The notes beneath the pieces are model-generated. The model was given only the letters and a program-made list of their open reading frames with translations. It searched no databases and had not been told where the DNA came from. From Moraxella osloensis (lineage in GTDB: Bacteria; Pseudomonadota; Gammaproteobacteria; Pseudomonadales; Moraxellaceae), in contig NZ_CP014234.1 in NCBI RefSeq assembly GCF_001553955.1, positions 1,488,001 through 1,552,000 on the forward strand: 64,000 nucleotides of DNA. The letters are read 5' to 3'. This document shows positions 47,278 through 57,115 of this stretch, piece by piece (positions within the stretch are counted from its first letter, which is position 1; the number at the start of each line of letters is the position of its first letter). Made by a program: the position numbers and the translations under genes.

Positions 47278-48051
47278 TCACTTAAACGCAATAATCGACG
47301 CGAAGTTTAAAAACTGAAACCACGTCAAATGGCGGTCAAACCCCACCGTTGCTAGACGCTGATGATGAAAATCGAGGGTATCGGTGATAAGCACATTCTC
47401 TAGCGCATTGCGTTTACCACTGATTTCCATCTCGCTATAGCCATTGGCGCGTTTAAAATCATAATACCGCTCAACGCGCCAGGCATCGTCCGCTTCATCG
47501 AGCAAATGGGTTTTTTCGGTCAAAATCAAAATACCGCCTTCAACCAACGCATCATAACAGCGTTTGAGTAACAGCTCGCGCTTGTCAGGGGATAAAAACT
47601 GCAAGGTTAAATTAAGCACAATCATATCGCACCGCTCAAACGCCACCTCACACACATCAGCGCAAATCAGCTCGATATCATGTTCAGGATAATGCTGCAT
47701 TAGTACACTTTGCGCTTTGGCAATCATTGGCTCTGAGATATCAATGGCTTTGATTTGCAAATCTTGCGGCGCAAACTCGCCTGCGAGCGCAAAACTCACC
47801 GCCCCGAGTGAACAGCCCAAATCATAGACGCGGCTGACTTTATTGCCGTCGCTATTGGTTTGGCGAAACTGACAATGGCGTTTGGCAAAAATCGGCAACA
47901 TGGCGAGCATCTGCCCATACCCAGGCACACTACGGCGAATCATATCGGGAAAACAAGCCACCACTTGCTCATCAAAGCTAAACCGCGCATGGGTATCTAG
48001 CGGCGTGGTAAATAACGTATCGAGGGGTGGTTTGGCTTGGGGCTGACTCAT
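47278..48051 (-). CDS. cmoA: Carboxy-S-adenosyl-L-methionine synthase
   Basis: CmoA makes carboxy-SAM from SAM and prephenate for CmoB. The 257 residues show [20 protein letters not shown] at the start, [18 protein letters not shown] for SAM binding and [24 protein letters not shown]-like [17 protein letters not shown] closes the chain. It precedes cmoB, and together they complete wobble uridine modification. Confidence 0.96.
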   Translation of the reverse strand: MSQPQAKPPLDTLFTTPLDTHARFSFDEQVVACFPDMIRRSVPGYGQMLAMLPIFAKRHCQFRQTNSDGNKVSRVYDLGCSLGAVSFALAGEFAPQDLQIKAIDISEPMIAKAQSVLMQHYPEHDIELICADVCEVAFERCDMIVLNLTLQFLSPDKRELLLKRCYDALVEGGILILTEKTHLLDEADDAWRVERYYDFKRANGYSEMEISGKRNALENVLITDTLDFHHQRLATVGFDRHLTWFQFLNFASIIAFK

Positions 48052-48305
48052 GCGGCTGACTCACTATGGCTGATTGAGCGTTACTAAGGCTTATTATCGC
48101 TGACAGTTTTATCATCGCTTCAACAATGAAACGCTTAAGAAACGCTTAAACTGCCAGGTTTTTAGATAGCGGAAACTTGGTTTACATTGCCTAACTTGAA
48201 TGACCAGTAAACTTTGCTATTCTAACATTTTCACCCGTTTTACTTTTAATAATTTATTTTAACCCTTATATCAAACCAATGAAATAACCATAAAAAGGTA
48301 CTATT

Positions 48306-48836
48306 ATGCAAACGATTATTTTAGGTGGTGGCTGTTTTTGGTGTACCGAATCCGTATTTAGCCATGTCAAAGGTGTGATCGATGTCACCTCAGGCTATAT
48401 GGGCGGTGATGAAGTAACCGCCAATTACAAAGCCGTCTGTGGCGGCGATACCGGTCATATCGAAGTGATTAAAGTCGATTTTGATGAGACCATTATTCCG
48501 CTTGAGACGGTATTAGATATTTTCTTTGCCACCCATGATCCAACGACACAAGACCGTCAAGGTAATGATGTCGGCAGACAATATGCCTCTGTGGTGTTTT
48601 ACACCGATGAAGCGCAGCAAAAACCGACCATTGACCGTGTGATTGGTAAGCTTCGCGATGAGCAGGGCATCAAGGTGGTGACCGAAGTGCATCCTGCTGC
48701 GCAGTTTTTCCCTGCCGAAGACTACCACCAAGATTATTACGCCAACAACCCGACCCAAAGCTATTGCAACTTTGTGATTCCGCCCAAGCTTGCCAAGCTT
48801 AAACAATATTTTAGCGGTTTTATGATTGAACAATAA
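48306..48836 (+). CDS. msrA: Peptide-methionine (S)-S-oxide reductase
   Basis: MsrA repairs methionine S-sulfoxide. The 176 residues open with the catalytic motif GGGCFWCTES (Cys10 nucleophile). They also show VTSGYMGGDE, GDTGHIEVIKVDFDE, FFATHDPTTQDRQGNDVGRQ and the end segment AEDYHQDYYANNPTQSYCNF, with a possible resolving cysteine. No signal peptide is seen, so it is cytoplasmic. It has its own terminator. Confidence 0.97.
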   Translation: MQTIILGGGCFWCTESVFSHVKGVIDVTSGYMGGDEVTANYKAVCGGDTGHIEVIKVDFDETIIPLETVLDIFFATHDPTTQDRQGNDVGRQYASVVFYTDEAQQKPTIDRVIGKLRDEQGIKVVTEVHPAAQFFPAEDYHQDYYANNPTQSYCNFVIPPKLAKLKQYFSGFMIEQ

Positions 48837-48897
48837 CGCGTATTGTTATTTTATTGATACTTTGTTAATACCTTAGTGATACTTATTAATCCTTTCA

Positions 48898-48934
48898 AAA
48901 TTGGGCTTTACCGCGTTAATGCCCAATTTTTTTG
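48898..48934 (+). terminator. Terminator after msrA
   Basis: The stem AAATTGGGC / GCCCAATTT has a 14-base loop and is followed by a T run. Confidence 0.8.
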
Positions 48935-49112
48935 CGTTCAATAATTAAACTTACCACAACCGTGCAAAAATTAACGCGTTATCACCCAATGTGAAAAAAT
49001 GTAATTAAATGCATTTACTCCTTTCACTAAGCAAGCTTTTTTTATACCCTTGACCTAGTCAAAATTCATCCCGTTTGTTGATGTTTTTATCTGCCACTAT
49101 TCAAGGTTTTTT

Positions 49113-50498
49113 ATGCGTTTACTTCCGATTTTTATGGCGCTGGCAGGCGTGGCGATGATTAGCCAAGCCAATGCCGCACCGACACCGCCTAATCTTAGCA
49201 ATGCCCAGTTTCAACAGTGTTTATCCAATCTCAAAAACAGCAGCACCTTTCGCGGTGTAGCCAGCACCTTAGAACAATATCGCCCAAGTGAGCCTGACCC
49301 TAGTGTGATTGTCTCACTCAACTATCAACCTGAGTTTCAAAAAGAAGTGTGGGACTATCTCTCAGGTCTGGTCGATGAAGAACGTGTGCAAGACGGTATC
49401 AATGCCAAAAACCAACTGCAAAGCACGCTAAGCCGCATCGAGCAGCGCTATGGCGTGAAAGGGACGGATGTACTTGGCGTCTGGGGGGTAGAGTCGAACT
49501 TTGGTAAGCAGCTGGGTAAAAAAGACTTAATCCAGTCGTTAGCGACCTTGTCTTGCTTTGACCGTCGTCAGTCGTACTTTCGCACGGAATACGCCAATGC
49601 GCTGCGTATCTTGCAAAATGGTGATATCCGCCGTGATGATATGACTGGCTCATGGGCAGGGGCGTTTGGGCAAACCCAGTTTATGCCAAGTACCTTTTTA
49701 CGCTTGGCGCAAGATTTTGATGGTGATGGACGTAAAGATTTGGTCAACAGCCAAGCTGATGCGCTCGCGTCAACGGCCAATTTCTTGGATAAAGCAGGTT
49801 ATCGCACCGGCGAACCTTGGGGGTTTGAGGTCAAGTTGCCTGCAGGGTTTTGGGCAGATAGCAACCGCAAAGCCAAAAAACCGATGAGCTACTGGCGCAG
49901 TCAAGGTCTGACCCTTGCCAATGGTCAGCCGCTACCCTCTAGCCTTGATAGTGCAGGATTGCTATTACCTGCGGGCATTAAAGGTCCTGCGTTTTTAGTG
50001 GGTAAAAACTTCGATGCGTTTTATAGTTACAATGCGTCAGAGAACTACGCGCTAGCGATTGCGCATTTGTCCGATATGATTAGCCAAAACCGTACTAGCA
50101 ATGTCGGCTTTGTCACACCTTGGCCCACAGATGATGCCGGTATTAGTCGCCGTCAAGCCCGTGAAATCCAGCAAGCACTGCTTAATCGTGGGTATGATAT
50201 TGGTCAAGTCGATGGCATGATTGGCGATAAAACGCGCTATGCCATTCAAGATTTTCAGCGTCAGCAAGGTGTCAACCCTGATGGTCGGGCGGGTATGAAA
50301 CTCTACCGTATGCTAATGACTCAGCCAGGCAATGGTCAGTATCCAGCCCAATACCCGACCCAAACGCCCGTTCGATACCAGTCTGTACCGAATTCAACCG
50401 TTACTGCCAGTCCGACTAAAGTGGTACGCGATGCCAATGGTCGCACGAGTTACTATCGTATCGATAATGGGCAAGGTGGGGTGACAACGCCTCAGTGA
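49113..50498 (+). CDS. MltB-family lytic murein transglycosylase with peptidoglycan-binding domain
   Basis: The enzyme cleaves glycan strands to 1,6-anhydromuramic products in the periplasm. The 461 residues start with a type I signal (cleavage after NANAA-like SQANA, about residue 22), so it is soluble and not a lipoprotein. The catalytic glutamate lies in VWGVESNFGKQLG near residue 127. GSWAGAFGQTQFMPSTFLRL and DFDGDGRKDLVNSQADALAS (family EF-like loop) follow. A PG_binding_1 domain covers about 345-405 (QQALLNRGYDIGQVDGMIGD). The tail is Gln/Pro/Thr-rich. Confidence 0.95.
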   Translation: MRLLPIFMALAGVAMISQANAAPTPPNLSNAQFQQCLSNLKNSSTFRGVASTLEQYRPSEPDPSVIVSLNYQPEFQKEVWDYLSGLVDEERVQDGINAKNQLQSTLSRIEQRYGVKGTDVLGVWGVESNFGKQLGKKDLIQSLATLSCFDRRQSYFRTEYANALRILQNGDIRRDDMTGSWAGAFGQTQFMPSTFLRLAQDFDGDGRKDLVNSQADALASTANFLDKAGYRTGEPWGFEVKLPAGFWADSNRKAKKPMSYWRSQGLTLANGQPLPSSLDSAGLLLPAGIKGPAFLVGKNFDAFYSYNASENYALAIAHLSDMISQNRTSNVGFVTPWPTDDAGISRRQAREIQQALLNRGYDIGQVDGMIGDKTRYAIQDFQRQQGVNPDGRAGMKLYRMLMTQPGNGQYPAQYPTQTPVRYQSVPNSTVTASPTKVVRDANGRTSYYRIDNGQGGVTTPQ

Positions 50499-50593
50499 TT
50501 TAAACGTTAGGCATTGAAACCTTAAATGATTTAACCCTGAGGTATTTAAGACTTAGTCATTTAAAATGTTCATCAATTTTTTATCCCCAAACA

Positions 50594-50627
50594 AAAAACC
50601 CTTAATGTCACCATTAAGGGTTTTTTG
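50594..50627. terminator. Bidirectional terminator
   Basis: The stem AAAACCCTTAATG / CATTAAGGGTTTT (short loop) has T runs on both strands and lies between the transglycosylase gene and the convergent 86-residue gene. Confidence 0.85.
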
Positions 50628-50671
50628 TTGATAGTGACACGGTTTTGTTAATATCCGCGCATTGTACAACC

Positions 50672-50932
50672 TTATACAATAGGTGGCGGGGTGGGCTCTT
50701 CACCATCATCCATTTGGATTGGTTTGACTTCGCCTTTTGAATTGCTGCCCCAATTGTCCTCTTCGTCTTCATCCCATTTTTTGAAGTTATCGCGTGGGTT
50801 GATGCCACGGCGTTTCATGTCTTCGACTTGCTCTTCAAGGGTGCGAAACTGCTGCGCTTCGTGCATGGTGTCTTCAAGTTGGTTGATTTTGTTTTCAAGC
50901 TCGTCTGCTTGTTGGGTCACATGATTGCTCAT
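50672..50932 (-). CDS. Small coiled-coil acidic protein, function unknown
   Basis: The 86-residue product opens with a heptad-rich helix (about residues 5-40: QQADELENKINQLEDTMHEA). A short RRGINPRDNFKKWDEDEEDN stretch and an acidic, proline-rich tail ending EEPTPPPIV follow. There is no membrane span. I do not recognise a named family. Its own upstream region and terminator suggest a real, single gene. Confidence 0.75.
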   Translation of the reverse strand: MSNHVTQQADELENKINQLEDTMHEAQQFRTLEEQVEDMKRRGINPRDNFKKWDEDEEDNWGSNSKGEVKPIQMDDGEEPTPPPIV

Positions 50933-51131
50933 AATTTTATCCTCTTTTATCCTCTTTTATCATCAATGTTATCGTTATGAGATTATCATAACACAAACAA
51001 ATGTGACGCTAGTTAGCAGGTCTGTATAATATTATCATGACATGAGTAAATCATGGCTTGGTGAAAGCTGATATAAAATTTGGGTAAAATACTGAGATAA
51101 AACACTAAAAATGCGTGTTAAAAACGACAGA

Positions 51132-52139
51132 TTAAGCTTGTACAATAATGTTAATCTGCCACAGCTCGCGGATACTTCGCTCTTCTTTGACGGAGACCAA
51201 CCATTGTTTTTTCACCAGTTGGCTTTTGATCCATTGATAATCGATATTGCTGATTTGACAGCGAGAGACGGCATGGATTTTGGGTGAGATTTTGAGCGCT
51301 TCTGCCATCGCCGCATCTTTGAGGGCATCATTAATTTGGGTCAACATCATATTACTGGTAAACGGCTGCGGTAATGCTTGTAGCATTTGCACAATATTGC
51401 CCAAGCTAAAGGTATAAGCTGCGCTGATTTCTTGCAAGTTGCCGCCTTCAAACGCGTGTGCGGTGTAATTGACCAATAACCCTTCATTGAGCGCTTTTGG
51501 CGTGACTTGGGTAGGTCTGGCTTCAAGTTCAGGCGGCTTTTGATCGCGCTCTAGACTACTGGCAGTTAAGGCGGGTTGCACACTATTACGGATATGAAAT
51601 CGATCCGAGACAAACACCGACTTTAAATCACTACTAGCGCCTGTCGGTAGCGTCCTTAATGGATGGGTGTCTTTGACCCAACCTGATCGCGGAAACTTGT
51701 CTTTGATTTCCTCAAGCATTCGCACACAGTCTGGCACGCCATCATGGGTCTGATCGAAGTAAATTGCCCGCGAACCTTGCTCTTTAATCACCAAATTAAA
51801 CAGATCCAACCGTTGACGTAATAGCTCATGTTGGCTTGGTTGGGTATTGACCAACGCAATCATCGGCACCCGTTTTGAAGACGCATAGATATAAGATAAG
51901 TGCAGATAACTGACACCTGATAGGCTTAAATGACCGTAATCATTGCCCAAAATAAAAATCATATAATCACATTGGTCGATTTGTTGGCGGCTGTATTCAA
52001 CAAAATTGGTATGGGTCGCAAGCAAATCCCAAGTCAAAAAATAATCTGTCGATAGCGCATACTCTAGCGCGTTCTCTAAGTTGACATTTTCATTTCTCAC
52101 CAAAGAGATATGAATATGATAACGTTTCTTTTGAGACAT
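51132..52139 (-). CDS. DUF4062-domain protein
   Basis: From the ATG at 52139, preceded by GGAG, the product has 335 residues. The N-terminal part (about 1-100) matches DUF4062, a TIR-like Rossmann domain: YHIHISLVRNENVNLENALE, QQIDQCDYMIFILGNDYGHL and SYLHLSYIYASSKRVPMIAL. The rest (about 180-335) has no family I know, and contains a helical stretch and the end LVSVKEERSIRELWQINIIV. DUF4062 proteins often appear in defence or signalling contexts, but here the neighbours are housekeeping genes. The arrangement upstream of a small coiled-coil gene may be by chance. Confidence 0.8.
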   Translation of the reverse strand: MSQKKRYHIHISLVRNENVNLENALEYALSTDYFLTWDLLATHTNFVEYSRQQIDQCDYMIFILGNDYGHLSLSGVSYLHLSYIYASSKRVPMIALVNTQPSQHELLRQRLDLFNLVIKEQGSRAIYFDQTHDGVPDCVRMLEEIKDKFPRSGWVKDTHPLRTLPTGASSDLKSVFVSDRFHIRNSVQPALTASSLERDQKPPELEARPTQVTPKALNEGLLVNYTAHAFEGGNLQEISAAYTFSLGNIVQMLQALPQPFTSNMMLTQINDALKDAAMAEALKISPKIHAVSRCQISNIDYQWIKSQLVKKQWLVSVKEERSIRELWQINIIVQA

Positions 52140-52266
52140 GCTATCTTCTCCATAACGCTCTAATGAACGCAATTAATTAAAAAAGTAAAGGGTTAAAAGC
52201 TGAATCGTTAAAAGTTAAATCGTTAAAAGCTAAAAGGGTAAAAGCCATGCCGACTAACCAACAAGC

Positions 52267-53136
52267 TCAATTCACTGCACGATGTTGAGTCACACACAAG
52301 GTAAAAAAATCAATCCCCAACTCTGGCAAAAACCGCTGCAACAAACGCGTTGCCGCCTGCTCAGTAGTGGGTAAGTTGGCGGTGGCATAAAACTGTAATC
52401 GCGGTCGCTCTTTATGAGAGGCAAGCTGATTGGCTTGCTCAAGCAAATCATATACGCGTTTGGCAATGGCATCGCCCGAATCAATCAATGCCACTTTACG
52501 CATAGCTTGGCGGGTCATCAGCTCGTCGATAAGCTGTGCCAAATAGGCTTTAAAAAAAGGAAAATGGGTACAGCCCAGTACCAATTGGTCTACTTTTTTA
52601 TCCTGTAACTCACTTAGCAAGTGATCTAAATCAGTCACGGCTGGGTGATGGTTTGGCATACCCAATTCCACCCAAGGCACTAGACTGTTAAAGCTATATT
52701 TGTGGACAGTCACTTGCTGCGGTTTGGCGACTTGTTCAATAACTTCATTGAGTAAATACCCGTGCAAGGTCGCTGGGGTTGCCAACACCGCGACTTGCTT
52801 GGTCATCGACTGCATCACTGCAGGTTTTAATGCAGGGACTAAACCGACAATCGGTACTTGAGGATACCGCCGCCTTGCCGCCTGTAATCCATGCGCAGAG
52901 GCACTATTGCAAGCTATCACAATGAGCTTACAGCCTTGCGAGTGTAGCCATGCCACTGCCTGCAGCGTAAGTTCACGAATCTCTGCTTCACTGCGTGAGC
53001 CATAGGGTACATGCAGGGTATCGGCAAGATAGATATAACGTTCAAATGGCAAGCGTCGCTGCAAATGGGTCAATACCGACAATCCGCCCAACCCAGAATC
53101 AAATACGCCTATCGGCGCGCTTGCTAATTCTACCAT
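52267..53136 (-). CDS. murI: Glutamate racemase
   Basis: MurI supplies D-glutamate for peptidoglycan. The 289 residues open with ASAPIGVFDSGLGGLSVLTH and show RYIYLADTLHVPYGSRS. The catalytic cysteine pair lies in VIACNSASAHG (Cys76) and LVLGCTHFPFFKAYL (near residue 190). Length is typical for the family. It has an in-frame ATG just inside the upstream AT-rich region and appears to be a single gene. Confidence 0.96.
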   Translation of the reverse strand: MVELASAPIGVFDSGLGGLSVLTHLQRRLPFERYIYLADTLHVPYGSRSEAEIRELTLQAVAWLHSQGCKLIVIACNSASAHGLQAARRRYPQVPIVGLVPALKPAVMQSMTKQVAVLATPATLHGYLLNEVIEQVAKPQQVTVHKYSFNSLVPWVELGMPNHHPAVTDLDHLLSELQDKKVDQLVLGCTHFPFFKAYLAQLIDELMTRQAMRKVALIDSGDAIAKRVYDLLEQANQLASHKERPRLQFYATANLPTTEQAATRLLQRFLPELGIDFFTLCVTQHRAVN

Positions 53137-53326
53137 AGCCTACTCAGTCCAACTCGCAGGGTGTTGCTATTTTAAACCGCAAAATAATCGCCTACCCATA
53201 AAATAGACCACTATCTTATACCAATTTTTAGGTACTCACTACAAAAAAAATGCGGGGCCGAATTTGACAGCCCATTCGTCACTTTACTTGCTCAAAACTT
53301 ATCAACAGTTTGGTTAACGCTGAGAC

Positions 53327-54046
53327 TTATGCGCTCATGGTCAAGGTAAAAGTGCTATCACCACTGTGCAAAATCAATGACGTCCCCTCTTCACCCTCTA
53401 CCAACTCACCCAACTTAATCAAATGGTAAAACACATTGCGATGAATGAGTCCGTATAATGCTGAGTCACCATTTTGGCGAACCAATAAATAAGGCTGGCT
53501 GGCTTGTTTTTGCTGTAAACCAGCATCTTGCTGGGTAGCATGGGTAAATGGCAGACCCAAACGGATCGGATGCTGCTCATCAGCAATCACCACATCGCCT
53601 TGCGTGGTGGTGAACTGCAACACCGGTTTGCTAGTATCGCCAAATTGCTGGCTAATGACGTCCACTTGATTCACTAGCAGTGGCGCGTCTTCTACTTGGA
53701 TTTGCCATTTTTCCACAGGGGTTTTTAAAAAATACCGAACCTGGTGGTTGTCATCAACCTCTGACCACAACACTTTGGCAAACAGATCAATGAGTAGCGG
53801 ACGGGTGATTTGACTGCCTTCATGCCACCACTCGCCATTGGCTTTGACCACCATATCCATCGCACCGCTGAGTTTGGGTTGCCATTTTTCAAGCGGTGGA
53901 ATTTGGCGTGTCGCATGATTTGCGGTTGCTAGCGCTTGCGAAGTGACCGATTGCTCGATTTGTTGGCTTAGCTCGCTTATATCAAAGCTAGTATCAAAAT
54001 TAACATCAAAACTCGGTTTAGACGCTACAGTATCATTATTAGTCAT
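53327..54046 (-). CDS. DUF1285-domain protein
   Basis: I start at the ATG at 54046 (239 residues); the longer frame to 54178 adds a polar stretch with no sign of a real start. The DUF1285 domain runs from about residue 50 to the end, with PPLEKWQPKLSGAMDMVVKA, GEWWHEGSQITRPLLIDLFA and HQVRYFLKTPVEKWQIQVED. A crystal structure exists for the family but its role is unknown. It stands alone between murI and the ETF-QO upstream region. Confidence 0.87.
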   Translation of the reverse strand: MTNNDTVASKPSFDVNFDTSFDISELSQQIEQSVTSQALATANHATRQIPPLEKWQPKLSGAMDMVVKANGEWWHEGSQITRPLLIDLFAKVLWSEVDDNHQVRYFLKTPVEKWQIQVEDAPLLVNQVDVISQQFGDTSKPVLQFTTTQGDVVIADEQHPIRLGLPFTHATQQDAGLQQKQASQPYLLVRQNGDSALYGLIHRNVFYHLIKLGELVEGEEGTSLILHSGDSTFTLTMSA

Positions 54047-54593
54047 TTTATAGCTCGTATTATGGTAGTTTTTATTTAGATTAGTATTTAGCGTATTGTA
54101 TGGGTTTATGAATGCCATGATGCGCTGTGTTGACATCACTTTGTGGTACATAGTAGTCAATTCAACGCTGGGTTTCAAATAGTCGCTGTTAGTACCTGTG
54201 TCGATTTATTGTATATAAAAGTGATAGCTCGCATAATATAAGCCAGATTAGATACGATAAATTAAGCCCGGCAGTCATTTTCTGCTGCAAAATTATTAGG
54301 TGGTTAAACAGTTAATCTATTATACTAAGTAGTATTTTTTCTGAATTCATATAACGAATCATTATATGTTAAAATCAAGAAAACCATTGATAACATTGCC
54401 AGCCTGTGCCAGCAATTATTTGATGAACTGATAATCAAAGGCTAACCTTCCCAATCACTAGCCTTGCAAAAATCATCGTGATGTAACTTATGTGTATTGT
54501 CAGGTATAAGCTGAAGAACCGCATGGTTTAACCTAATGCGCACAAGTTTAAGTAAGTTGTCATCACTGAATTTTATTTTTCTAAGGAGTTTGT
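54047..54593. promoter_or_regulatory. Region upstream of ETF-QO
   Basis: This stretch of about 550 AT-rich bases has no called gene. TATACT at 54321-54326 lies inside a near-palindrome (ATACTAAGTAGTAT). The SD sequence TAAGGAG at 54582-54588 is the strongest ribosome-binding site in the window, five bases before the ETF-QO start. Confidence 0.45.
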
Positions 54594-56255
54594 ATGCAAG
54601 ACATCGAACGCGAGCAAATGGAGTTTGACGTAGTTATCGTGGGTGGCGGACCTTCAGGTCTATCTGCGGCAATTCGTCTACGTCAACTTGCCATTGCTGC
54701 TGGCAATCCTGATTTTAGCGTGTGTATCGTTGAAAAAGGGTCAGAATTTGGTGCCCATATCTTATCAGGTGCGGTCATGGAGCCTAATGCACTGACTGAA
54801 CTGATTCCTGATTGGAAAGAAAAAGGTGCGCCCGTTCGCGTGCAAACCAAAGGTGACCGCGTCTACATGCTCAAAAATGAGACCAAATACCGCGAATTGC
54901 CAGAAAAAATCGTCCCAAGCTTGATGCACAACCATGGCAATTACATTATCTCATTGGGTAACCTTGTACGTTGGTTAGCCACCCAAGCCGAAGAGCTTGA
55001 AGTGATGATGTTCCCAGGTTTTTCTGCCGCTGAAATTCTCTACAACGAAGATGGTTCTGTTCGTGGCGTATTGACGGGTGACATGGGCGTCAATGCCGAA
55101 GGTCAACCAAAACCAGGCTATGAGCCAGGCTATGAGCTACTGGCAAAATATACCATTTTTGCTGAAGGTTGCCGTGGTCACTTAGGTAAACGCTTAATCA
55201 GCCGTTTTAATCTATCAGAAGGCAAAGACCCACAGCACTACGGGATTGGCTTAAAAGAGCTTTGGGAAATTGACCCTGCCAAACACCAAGAAGGCATGGT
55301 GCTGCACGGTTCAGGTTGGCCGCTTAGCGATACGCATAGTAACGGTGGTTGGTGGTTATACTTTGATGAAAACAACCAAGTGTCATTTGGTATGGTGATT
55401 GACTTGTCTTATCACAACCCTTACCTATCGCCATTTGATGAGTTACAACGTCTAAAAACCCACCCGCTCATTCGCAATATTTTAGAAGGCGGTAAACGCT
55501 TATCTTACGGTGCGCGTGCCTTGACCAAAGGCGGTTTAAACTCATTACCAAAACTGTATTTTGCCGGCGGTGTATTAGTGGGTGACGATGCAGGTTTCCT
55601 AAACCCAGCAAAAATCAAAGGGACTCATACCGCCATCAAATCAGGTATGTTAGCCGCTGAAGCCGTGTATGAAGCGATTGCTGCCGGTCGTCAGCATGAC
55701 GAAGTGCCAACTTATGAGCAAAAATTCAAAGCCTCCTGGCTCTACAACGACATGTACCAAGCGCGTAACTTCGCAAATGCGATGCACCGCATGGGTATCT
55801 GGATGGGCGGTGCGTTCAACTTCCTAGAGCAAAATATATTTAAGGGTAAAATGCCACTGACTATTCGTGACACAATGCCAGACTACTATGTGCTTGAGCG
55901 CGCAGACCACGCTTATATCCCTGAGTATCCAAAGCCCGATGGTAAGCTGACCTTTGATAAATTATCTTCCGTGTTTATCTCCAATACCAACCACGCTGAA
56001 GATCAACCGTGTCACCTAAAATTAACCGATCCAGAGGTGCCAATTAAGCGTAACCTCAAAATCTTTGCTGAGCCAGCACAGCGTTATTGCCCAGCAGGGG
56101 TATATGAAGTGGTACAAAGTGACAGCGGCGCAAAATTTGTAATCAACTCACAAAACTGTGTGCACTGTAAAACTTGTGATATCAAAGACCCCTCACAAAA
56201 TATCACGTGGGTCACGCCAGAAGGCGGTGGTGGTCCAAACTACCCAAATATGTAA
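54594..56255 (+). CDS. Electron-transfer flavoprotein-ubiquinone oxidoreductase
   Basis: ETF-QO passes electrons from acyl-CoA and amino-acid dehydrogenases via ETF to ubiquinone at the inner membrane. The 553 residues show the FAD motif DVVIVGGGPSGLSAAIRLRQ near the N-terminus, YISLGNLVRW-like IISLGNLVRWLATQ, and KGTHTAIKSGMLAAEAVYEA. The C-terminal [4Fe-4S] domain has RYCPAGVYE and NCVHCKTCDIKDPSQNI. The end GGGGPNYPNM is typical. The gene has a very strong Shine-Dalgarno and ends at a hairpin. Confidence 0.97.
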   Translation: MQDIEREQMEFDVVIVGGGPSGLSAAIRLRQLAIAAGNPDFSVCIVEKGSEFGAHILSGAVMEPNALTELIPDWKEKGAPVRVQTKGDRVYMLKNETKYRELPEKIVPSLMHNHGNYIISLGNLVRWLATQAEELEVMMFPGFSAAEILYNEDGSVRGVLTGDMGVNAEGQPKPGYEPGYELLAKYTIFAEGCRGHLGKRLISRFNLSEGKDPQHYGIGLKELWEIDPAKHQEGMVLHGSGWPLSDTHSNGGWWLYFDENNQVSFGMVIDLSYHNPYLSPFDELQRLKTHPLIRNILEGGKRLSYGARALTKGGLNSLPKLYFAGGVLVGDDAGFLNPAKIKGTHTAIKSGMLAAEAVYEAIAAGRQHDEVPTYEQKFKASWLYNDMYQARNFANAMHRMGIWMGGAFNFLEQNIFKGKMPLTIRDTMPDYYVLERADHAYIPEYPKPDGKLTFDKLSSVFISNTNHAEDQPCHLKLTDPEVPIKRNLKIFAEPAQRYCPAGVYEVVQSDSGAKFVINSQNCVHCKTCDIKDPSQNITWVTPEGGGGPNYPNM

Positions 56256-56263
56256 TGATTTAT

Positions 56264-56296
56264 CAAAAAAAGCCGCTAACGTTAGCGGTTTTTTTA
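56264..56296 (+). terminator. Terminator after ETF-QO
   Basis: The stem AAAGCCGCTAAC / GTTAGCGGTTT has almost no loop and is followed by a long T run. Confidence 0.8.
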
Positions 56297-56603
56297 TTGG
56301 GTTTTGTCAAAGTTGTTTAAACCAAATAATGGCACTTTAGCAAGTTCTGCGACGTTGATTACAAAAAACGGTGACGATTAACGCAGATTGGCTCTGACTG
56401 GGTATCTTTAAGCAAATTGTGAATTAGCGACTGCTGGTCAGCTAGCTGGTTTGACATGATGTTTTCATTAGCAAATGGCGATAAAGTGGTGACTAAATAG
56501 GTGTCTTGTGACTTACAAAACTGGCGTTATAACTAGGAAACATTGGCTGACTAAGGTGACAACCGTATGACGATTGAATGAACAATTTACGGCAAATTTT
56601 AGC
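56297..56603. other. Intergenic region with no called gene
   Basis: About 300 bases lie between the ETF-QO terminator and the terminator of the small HMA-like gene. I see no open frame of note, no strong hairpin and no known motif here. Confidence 0.5.
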
Positions 56604-56634
56604 CAATAAAAAAGCTAACCGAAGTCAGCTTTTA
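56604..56634 (-). terminator. Terminator after the 59-residue gene
   Basis: In minus-strand sense the stem AAAAGCTGAC / GTTAGCTTTT (one wobble) has the stable tetraloop TTCG and is followed by six T. Confidence 0.8.
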
Positions 56635-56713
56635 TGCAGTCAAAAATCTATGCAATAAAACATACAGGCAATCAAACTAGGCTTAAAACCTAGTCGCTTA
56701 TCAAGACTACTAG

Positions 56714-56893
56714 TTAGATACCTGCAGCCGCTTTAAATGCAGCTTCATCAAAGTCGTCACCATGGGTCACAACGATGGTACCATTAGGGTTAATGTTGAC
56801 AAATTTGACCCCTTTGATGTCTTCGGTTTTTTTGATGATTTCATCAGCAGCGGCTTGGTCTGCGATAGGTAAATCGTATTTGGTTTGTGGCAT
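56714..56893 (-). CDS. 59-residue HMA-like protein without metal-binding cysteines
   Basis: The gene reads MPQTKYDLPIADQAAADEII, then continues through VKFVNINPNGTIVVTHGDDF to a C-terminus FKAAAGI. The order of a strand, a helix, two strands and a helix resembles a small heavy-metal-associated (ferredoxin-like) domain, but the CxxC metal site is absent. It has AT-rich upstream DNA and a strong terminator downstream, and a hairpin at 56676-56694 (ACTAGG / CCTAGT). I recall similar short conserved proteins in Acinetobacter and Psychrobacter. The family and function are not certain. Confidence 0.75.
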   Translation of the reverse strand: MPQTKYDLPIADQAAADEIIKKTEDIKGVKFVNINPNGTIVVTHGDDFDEAAFKAAAGI

Positions 56894-57115
56894 AACAGAT
56901 ATCCTTTATATTGATAACAAAATATTGATAACTCTATATTAATAACAGTGATATTGCGCAATGAATAAAAAAATTAATTAAAACCAATCGTTAGGACATT
57001 GTTAATTAATCAATAAGTGCATAGGGTATAACATAACAAAAATTTGCGGATGTGAATAGGCGCTTTATCTGTAAAAATAGCGCTCTATCAGAATTCAAGC
57101 GCCTACTACGCGCTA

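Noticed and set aside
53327-54178. Longer start of the DUF1285 gene at 54178
   Set aside because: The added 44 residues are Asn/Tyr-rich with no domain and no ribosome-binding site; the ATG at 54046 fits better.
56767-56961. 64-residue frame overlapping the 59-residue HMA-like gene
   Set aside because: Its product is low complexity and has no start signal; the 59-residue frame has a ferredoxin-like pattern, a good start and a terminator.
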